NCBI RefSeq assembly: GCF_010731735.1
Contig: NZ_AP022588.1
Span: 3,906,001 to 3,970,000, forward strand
Length of the DNA stretch: 64,000 bases
Reading direction: 5' to 3'
From: Mycolicibacterium sediminis
Lineage (GTDB): Bacteria; Actinomycetota; Actinomycetes; Mycobacteriales; Mycobacteriaceae
Part shown: positions 59,077 to 64,000 of the stretch, piece after piece
How positions within the stretch are numbered: the first letter of the stretch is position 1
Layout of the letters: the number at the start of each line of letters is the position of its first letter
Notes under the pieces: model-generated
Seen by the model: only the letters and a program-made list of their open reading frames with translations
Databases searched by the model: none
Told to the model about the DNA's origin: nothing
Position numbers and translations under genes: made by a program

Positions 59077-61335
59077 ATGACCGCGCTGGAACCCGACACG
59101 ACGATCGGCAGCTTCGCCGACGTCCCGTTCGACGGTGAGAAGGCCGGTGCGCCTTCGACTCCCGCAGCGGTCGAGGAGTACGTCGCCGCTGCCGCGGCAG
59201 CGCACGGCTACACCGCCGAGCAGCTCGACTGGGCGACGCCCGAGGGCATCGACGTCAAGCCGGTGTACATCGCAGCCGATCGCGACGCCGTGGTCGAGGA
59301 GGGCTATCCGCTCGACTCGTTCCCCGGTGCCGCGCCGTTCGTCCGCGGGCCCTACCCGACGATGTACGTCAACCAGCCGTGGACGATCCGGCAGTACGCC
59401 GGCTTCTCGACCGCGGCGGAGTCGAACGCCTTCTATCGTCGCAACCTCGCCGCGGGGCAGAAGGGCCTGTCGGTGGCCTTCGATCTCGCGACCCACCGTG
59501 GCTACGACTCGGACCACCCGCGGGTGCAGGGCGACGTCGGGATGGCCGGTGTCGCGATCGACTCGATCCTCGACATGCGGCAGCTCTTCGACGGCATCGA
59601 CCTCTCGGCGGTGTCGGTCTCGATGACGATGAACGGTGCGGTGCTGCCGATCCTGGCGCTCTACGTCGCGGCCGCGGAGGAGCAGGGCGTGCCGCCGGAG
59701 AAGCTTGCGGGGACCATCCAGAACGACATCCTCAAGGAGTTCATGGTCCGCAACACCTACATCTATCCGCCCGAGGCGTCGATGCGGATCATCTCCGACA
59801 TCTTCGGCTACACCAGCGTGAAGATGCCGAAGTACAACTCGATCTCCATCTCCGGCTACCACATCCAGGAAGCCGGGGCGACGGCCGACCTCGAACTGGG
59901 CTACACGCTCGCCGACGGCGTCGAGTACATCAAGGCCGGCCTCGCCGCCGGTCTGGACATCGATTCCTTCGCACCCCGGCTGAGCTTCTTCTGGGGCATC
60001 GGGATGAACTTCTTCATGGAGGTCGCGAAACTGCGTGCGGGCCGCCTGCTCTGGAGTGAACTGGTGGCGCAGTTCGAGCCGAAGAGCCAGAAGTCGCTGT
60101 CGCTGCGGACGCACTCCCAGACCTCGGGCTGGTCCCTGACCGCGCAGGACCCGTTCAACAACGTCGCCCGCACGTGCATCGAGGCGATGGCCGCCACGCA
60201 GGGACACACCCAGTCGCTGCACACCAACGCCCTCGACGAGGCGTTGGCCCTGCCGACGGACTTCTCCGCACGCATCGCCCGCAACACCCAGCTTCTCCTG
60301 CAGCAGGAGTCGGGCACCACGCGTCCCATCGATCCGTGGGGCGGGTCCTACTACGTCGAGGCGCTCACCCACCAGCTGGCGGAGAAGGCTAGGGCGCACA
60401 TCCGCGAGGTCGCCGAGCACGGTGGCATGGCGCAGGCGATCGGCGAGGGGATCCCCAAGCTGCGCATCGAGGAGGCGGCGGCGCGGACGCAGGCGCGCAT
60501 CGACTCCGGCGCCCAGACCGTGATCGGCATCAACAAGTACCAGGTCGACGAGGACCAGGCCGTCGAGGTCCTCAAGGTCGAGAACAGTCGCGTGCGGACC
60601 GAGCAGATCGCCAAGCTGGCTCAGCTGCGCGCCGACCGCGACGAGGCCGCCACCCAGGCGGCGCTGAACGAATTGACCAGAGCGGCAGCAGTTTCCGGCA
60701 CGTCCAGGGCGGAGGGTCTCGCCGACAACCTGCTGGCGCTCGCGATCGACGCGGCGCGCGCCAAGGCGACCGTCGGAGAGATCTCCGACGCCCTGGAGAA
60801 GGTGTACGGACGCCATCAGGCCGAGATCCGCACCATCGCGGGGGTGTACCGAGACGAGGTGGGCAAGGTCAGCAACGTCGGCAAGGCAACGGAACTGGTC
60901 GAGAAGTTCGCGGAGGCCGACGGGCGCCGTCCCCGCATCCTGGTGGCGAAGATGGGACAGGACGGACACGACCGCGGCCAGAAGGTGATTGCGACGGCCT
61001 TCGCCGACATCGGCTTCGACGTCGACGTCGGCTCGCTGTTCTCCACGCCCGACGAAGTGGCCCGCCAAGCCGCCGACAACGACGTCCACGTGGTCGGGGT
61101 GTCCTCGCTCGCCGCGGGCCACCTCACGCTGGTGCCCGCGCTGCGCGACGCCCTCGCCGAGGTCGACCGACCCGACATCATGGTCGTCGTGGGCGGCGTC
61201 ATCCCGCCGGGCGACTTCGACGCCCTCTACGAGGCCGGGGCCGCCGCCATCTTCCCGCCCGGCACCGTCATCGCCGACGCAGCCATCGGTCTGCTCCAGA
61301 AGCTGGCCGAGCGGTTGGGTTACGACCTCGGGTAG
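59077..61335 (+). CDS. mutB: methylmalonyl-CoA mutase large subunit
   Basis: The 752-residue catalytic subunit has PTMYVNQPWTIRQYAGFSTA, the TIM-barrel segment RLSFFWGIGMNFFMEVAKLRA (in part), and a C-terminal cobalamin domain with KMGQDGHDRGQK carrying the DxHxxG motif. Together with mutA it handles propionyl-CoA from odd-chain lipids, cholesterol and branched amino acids, or supplies methylmalonyl-CoA for methyl-branched lipids. meaB starts at the next base. Confidence 0.98.
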   Translation: MTALEPDTTIGSFADVPFDGEKAGAPSTPAAVEEYVAAAAAAHGYTAEQLDWATPEGIDVKPVYIAADRDAVVEEGYPLDSFPGAAPFVRGPYPTMYVNQPWTIRQYAGFSTAAESNAFYRRNLAAGQKGLSVAFDLATHRGYDSDHPRVQGDVGMAGVAIDSILDMRQLFDGIDLSAVSVSMTMNGAVLPILALYVAAAEEQGVPPEKLAGTIQNDILKEFMVRNTYIYPPEASMRIISDIFGYTSVKMPKYNSISISGYHIQEAGATADLELGYTLADGVEYIKAGLAAGLDIDSFAPRLSFFWGIGMNFFMEVAKLRAGRLLWSELVAQFEPKSQKSLSLRTHSQTSGWSLTAQDPFNNVARTCIEAMAATQGHTQSLHTNALDEALALPTDFSARIARNTQLLLQQESGTTRPIDPWGGSYYVEALTHQLAEKARAHIREVAEHGGMAQAIGEGIPKLRIEEAAARTQARIDSGAQTVIGINKYQVDEDQAVEVLKVENSRVRTEQIAKLAQLRADRDEAATQAALNELTRAAAVSGTSRAEGLADNLLALAIDAARAKATVGEISDALEKVYGRHQAEIRTIAGVYRDEVGKVSNVGKATELVEKFAEADGRRPRILVAKMGQDGHDRGQKVIATAFADIGFDVDVGSLFSTPDEVARQAADNDVHVVGVSSLAAGHLTLVPALRDALAEVDRPDIMVVVGGVIPPGDFDALYEAGAAAIFPPGTVIADAAIGLLQKLAERLGYDLG

Positions 61336-62331
61336 ATGTCCACCGAAGGTACGTCGACCGACGGCGTGGACGATCTCGCCGGGGCCGTTCGCGGCGGCGA
61401 CCGGTCCGCGCTCGCGCGCGCCATCACGCTGGTCGAGTCCACGCGTCCCGACCACCGCGACCGCGCGCAGGCGCTCCTGCTCGAGCTGACCCCCGAGGCC
61501 GGGGCCGCCCAGCACGTCGGCATCACCGGGGTCCCCGGCGTCGGGAAGTCGACGACCATCGAGGCCCTCGGCATGCATCTGATCGAGCGGGGGCACCGCG
61601 TCGCGGTCGTCGCGGTGGACCCGTCGTCGACCAGGACCGGGGGGTCGATCCTCGGTGACAAGACCCGGATGGCCCGCCTCGCGGTGCATCCCGATGCCTA
61701 CATCCGGCCGTCGCCGACGTCCGGCACGCTCGGTGGGGTCGCCAGGGCCACCCGGGAAACCATCGTGCTCCTGGAGGCCGCCGGCTACGACGTGATCCTC
61801 GTCGAGACGGTGGGGGTTGGGCAGTCCGAGGTCGCGGTCGCCAACATGGTCGACACGTTCGTCTTCCTGACCCTGGCCCGCACCGGCGACCAGCTCCAGG
61901 GCATCAAGAAGGGCATCCTCGAACTGGCCGACGTCGTCGTCGTCAACAAGGCCGACGGCCCGCACGCCGTGGAGGCGAGATCGGCGGCGCGCGAACTCGC
62001 GGGCGCCATCCGGCTCATCCATCCGCGCGAGAGTCTCTGGCGGCCACCGGTTCTCACGATGAGCGCACTGACGGGCGATGGTCTCGCCGAGCTGTGGGAC
62101 ACCGTCCTCGACCATCGCCGGGTCCTGACCGAGGCGGGGGAGTTCGATGCGCGCCGACGCGCGCAGCAGGTGGAGTGGACGTGGTCGATGGTCCGCGACA
62201 CCGTGCTCGACCGCGTGCTGACCCACCCCGACGTCAAGGCCATCCGCGCGGACGTCGAACGACAGGTACGCGACGGCGGGTTGACCCCCACGCTCGCCGC
62301 CCGGCGGATCCTGGACGCGGCGGGACCCTGA
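61336..62331 (+). CDS. meaB: MeaB GTPase, methylmalonyl-CoA mutase chaperone
   Basis: The 331-residue G3E-family GTPase loads and protects the cobalamin cofactor of the mutase. P-loop GVPGVGKST, DPSSTRTGGSILGDKTRM, ETVGVGQSE and NKADGP are visible. It starts directly after the mutB stop with no gap. M. tuberculosis has a toxin-antitoxin pair (mazEF4) between these genes; none is present here. Confidence 0.96.
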   Translation: MSTEGTSTDGVDDLAGAVRGGDRSALARAITLVESTRPDHRDRAQALLLELTPEAGAAQHVGITGVPGVGKSTTIEALGMHLIERGHRVAVVAVDPSSTRTGGSILGDKTRMARLAVHPDAYIRPSPTSGTLGGVARATRETIVLLEAAGYDVILVETVGVGQSEVAVANMVDTFVFLTLARTGDQLQGIKKGILELADVVVVNKADGPHAVEARSAARELAGAIRLIHPRESLWRPPVLTMSALTGDGLAELWDTVLDHRRVLTEAGEFDARRRAQQVEWTWSMVRDTVLDRVLTHPDVKAIRADVERQVRDGGLTPTLAARRILDAAGP

Positions 62332-62347
62332 CTTCGTCGTCCGCGTG

Positions 62348-62438
62348 CGGATCGGCAACGGATTCCAGGTCCGTGCCCGCCGCCTGGCTCACGGATCGGT
62401 AACGATTCGCTTCTTTGCCGGGCCCGGGTCGGTAGAGT
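62348..62438 (+). promoter_or_regulatory. lipL upstream region with direct repeats and -10 box
   Basis: CGGATCGGCAACG (62348-62360) and CGGATCGGTAACG (62392-62404) are near-identical direct repeats 44 bp apart. TAGAGT (62433-62438) ends 6 nt before the lipL GTG, a leaderless arrangement. The repeats could bind a regulator. Confidence 0.4.
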
Positions 62439-62444
62439 CGAAGT

Positions 62445-63737
62445 GTGACCCACGCAACATTCGGGCAGCGCAACGTCGCGCTCCCGCACGGTGACCGAAG
62501 CGCGCTCCCACACGGGGTGCAAGGCGTCGCGGACGTCAATTTTGGTCGGGCCGTCAAGGCCTTCTCGCGGCTGTTCCCGCATCCCCGGCTCGGCGGTGGT
62601 GCGCTTGCCGTCTACCTCGACGGCGAACCCGTGGTGGACGTCTGGACGGGGTGGCAGGACCGGCGCGGCAAGCGGCACTGGAACGCAGACACCGGAGCCA
62701 TGGTGTTCTCCGCGACCAAGGGCGCGGCCTCCACGGTGATCCACCGGCTCGCCGACCGCGGCCTCATCGACTACGACGCCCCGGTCGCCGACCACTGGCC
62801 CGCGTTCGCCGCAAACGGCAAGGGGCGCGTGACCGTCCGCGACCTGATGCGCCACCGCGCCGGGTTGTCGCACCTGAACCGCGTGACCAAGGCCGACCTG
62901 ATGGACCACCTCCTGATGGAGGAGAAGATGGCCGCCGCGCCAATGGGGCTGCTGCGTGGCCGACCGGCGTACCACGCGATCACCTATGGCTGGTTGATGT
63001 CGGGTCTGGCCCGCGCCGTCACCGGTCGCGGCATGCGCGAGCTGTTCCGCACCGAACTGGCCGAGCCTCTCGGCACCGACGGGATCCATCTCGGTAGGCC
63101 GCCCGTCGGTGCGCCCACGCAGCCGGCCCGCATCGTCGGTCCGCAGAGCGCGCTGCAGAATCCGGTGTTCAACCTGGTGGCACCGCGCCTCGCGGGTCTC
63201 CCGGTGTCCGGTGGATTCGGGTCGCTGTACTTCCCGGGTATGAAGGCGACGGTGCAGGGCGACATCCCACTGCTCGACACCGAACTGCCCGCCGCCAACG
63301 GCGTCGCGACGGCGCGGGCGCTCGCCCGGATGTACGGCGCCATCGCCAATTCCGGTGAGGTGGGCGGGACGCGGTTCCTGTCGTCGGACCTCGTCGCTCA
63401 GCTGACGGGCCGGCGCAGTCTGCATCCCGACGGCAGCCTGTTCATCCCGATGTCCTTTCACCTGGGTTACCACGGACTGCCGCTGGGCGGCCTCCTGCCG
63501 GGCTTCGGCCACGTGGGGCTGGGCGGCTCGCTCGGCTGGGCCGACCCGGCGACGGGCCTGGCCTTCGGCTTCGTTCACAACCGTCTGCTGACCCCGATGG
63601 TGGCGAGCGATCAGGCCGGTTTCGTGGCGACCGCGGCACTGATCCGGCACGGCGTGGCCAGTGCCCGTCGGCACGGACACACGCCGATCACCCCCTTCGG
63701 TGCCGCCTTCGACGACCTCGAGAGGGCCGCGGGCTAG
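62445..63737 (+). CDS. lipL: serine esterase/beta-lactamase family protein LipL
   Basis: The 430-residue protein has the class C beta-lactamase-type motif S-x-x-K (S89-A-T-K92) in MVFSATKGAAS and a tyrosine in HAITYGWLMSG as the second motif, with HVGLGGSLGW near the C-terminus as the third. Members in mycobacteria, including LipL (Rv1497), hydrolyse short-chain esters. No signal peptide is clear. It is syntenic with lipL after the mut genes. A strong hairpin follows. Confidence 0.92.
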   Translation: MTHATFGQRNVALPHGDRSALPHGVQGVADVNFGRAVKAFSRLFPHPRLGGGALAVYLDGEPVVDVWTGWQDRRGKRHWNADTGAMVFSATKGAASTVIHRLADRGLIDYDAPVADHWPAFAANGKGRVTVRDLMRHRAGLSHLNRVTKADLMDHLLMEEKMAAAPMGLLRGRPAYHAITYGWLMSGLARAVTGRGMRELFRTELAEPLGTDGIHLGRPPVGAPTQPARIVGPQSALQNPVFNLVAPRLAGLPVSGGFGSLYFPGMKATVQGDIPLLDTELPAANGVATARALARMYGAIANSGEVGGTRFLSSDLVAQLTGRRSLHPDGSLFIPMSFHLGYHGLPLGGLLPGFGHVGLGGSLGWADPATGLAFGFVHNRLLTPMVASDQAGFVATAALIRHGVASARRHGHTPITPFGAAFDDLERAAG

Positions 63738-63751
63738 CGTTTCCCGAAACT

Positions 63752-63776
63752 GCGCGGACACGTACGGTGTCCGCGC
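63752..63776 (+). terminator. strong hairpin terminator after lipL
   Basis: GCGCGGACAC-GTACG-GTGTCCGCGC forms a perfect 10-bp stem with a 5-nt loop, 15 bp after the lipL stop. TATTTCG follows, only partly U-rich. It is the clearest hairpin in the window. Confidence 0.75.
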
Positions 63777-64000
63777 TATTTCGTTGCAACGCACTTGTTC
63801 TGGGCTTGAACCGTCGTCTCGGTACGGTTTGCCACCCGTGATCCAACGATTCGTTTGAAGCCCCCGGCGTCGGCCACCGGCCCGCGGTCGAGGCGCCCCG
63901 TCGGCGTTGCCAAAAAGGCGTTCCAAGCGGCCGGTGCCTCGTGCCGGGCTATGTACCGACCAGATCCACTGGCGAAAACCAAGAACCCTCGTATCCAGGT
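63777..64000. other. non-coding stretch to the window edge
   Basis: After the hairpin no coding frame is convincing. A 68-residue minus-strand frame (63776-63982) has no family features. The region is less GC-rich than the genes and may hold the promoter of a gene beyond the window. Confidence 0.4.

Noticed and set aside
59056..62358. 1100-codon minus-strand open frame opposite mutB and meaB
   Set aside because: It has the composition of an antisense GC shadow and spans two well-supported genes and their junction.
61785..63926. 713-codon minus-strand open frame opposite lipL
   Set aside because: It has no domain features and crosses the lipL terminator hairpin.
63776..63982. 68-codon minus-strand frame after lipL
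   Set aside because: It has no ribosome binding site, promoter box or family features.

Overview
ORGANISM. The window is high-GC DNA, densely coding on both strands, with many GTG and some TTG starts. Gene content and order are those of a mycobacterium: rapZ-yvcK-whiA, gap-pgk-tpiA-secG, tkt-tal-zwf-opcA-pgl, ctaB/qor/ctaA, mptB, the suf operon, acn-acnR, ripA-ripB-moxR1, fabG1-inhA-hemH and mutA-mutB-meaB-lipL follow the order of the M. tuberculosis Rv1421-Rv1497 interval. A phosphoenolpyruvate carboxylase, a cobalt-type nitrile hydratase operon, an intein-free SufB and the absence of PE/PPE genes suggest an environmental, rapidly growing Mycolicibacterium-type species. No rRNA, tRNA, CRISPR array, prophage or insertion sequence was seen. 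LAYOUT. 1-5.9 kb (+): end of rapZ, yvcK, whiA, then gap-pgk-tpiA and secG. 5.9-6.6 kb (-): a MarR regulator with a coupled small protein and two operator-like palindromes shared with the divergent ppc (+, to 9.5 kb). 9.5-20.9 kb: one unbroken minus-strand run of twelve genes. It reads tkt, tal, zwf, opcA, pgl, an Rv1444c-like gene and an atypical cytochrome P450, then, from its own predicted promoter, nitrile hydratase alpha, beta, accessory protein, an isochorismatase-family hydrolase and an S33 alpha/beta hydrolase. 21-28.7 kb: heme A synthesis (ctaB, ctaA), a ribosome-rescue hydrolase, quinone oxidoreductase, an ATP-grasp protein, an ABC exporter pair and the mannosyltransferase mptB. 28.8-35.2 kb (+): sufR-B-D-C-S-U-T, a seven-gene Fe-S assembly operon whose genes overlap or nearly abut. 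35.2-36.5 kb (-): a DUF222/HNH (13E12-type) gene whose start lies in a consensus LexA box. 36.6-41.5 kb: a secreted protein, an unknown protein, thioredoxin, an enoyl-CoA hydratase, an ABC-F ATPase, a small HTH protein and acnR. 41.5-44.3 kb (-): aconitase, with an AcnR-type operator inside its promoter. 44.4-50.7 kb (+): an Rv1476-family membrane protein, ripA, ripB, moxR1, a DUF58 protein and a von Willebrand A protein. 50.7-54.2 kb: fabG1-inhA-hemH (+) and an Rv1486c homolog (-). 54.3-57 kb: nfeD, an SPFH protein, a DoxX-like protein (+) and a TVP38 membrane protein (-). 57.2-63.7 kb (+): mutA-mutB-meaB and lipL, followed by a strong hairpin. HOW THE GENES WORK TOGETHER. The window is mostly central metabolism (glycolysis, pentose phosphate pathway, anaplerosis, aconitase, propionate handling), Fe-S and heme supply, and cell-envelope synthesis and remodelling. 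The most distinctive accessory feature is the P450/nitrile hydratase/amidohydrolase block beside the NADPH-generating pentose phosphate genes. The most distinctive regulatory features are a set of start codons 6-7 nt after a TANNNT -10 box (leaderless mRNAs), and candidate operators for LexA, AcnR, SufR, a BlaI-type repressor and the local MarR protein. All functional calls rest on reading the sequence and on recalled family knowledge; no database search was run.
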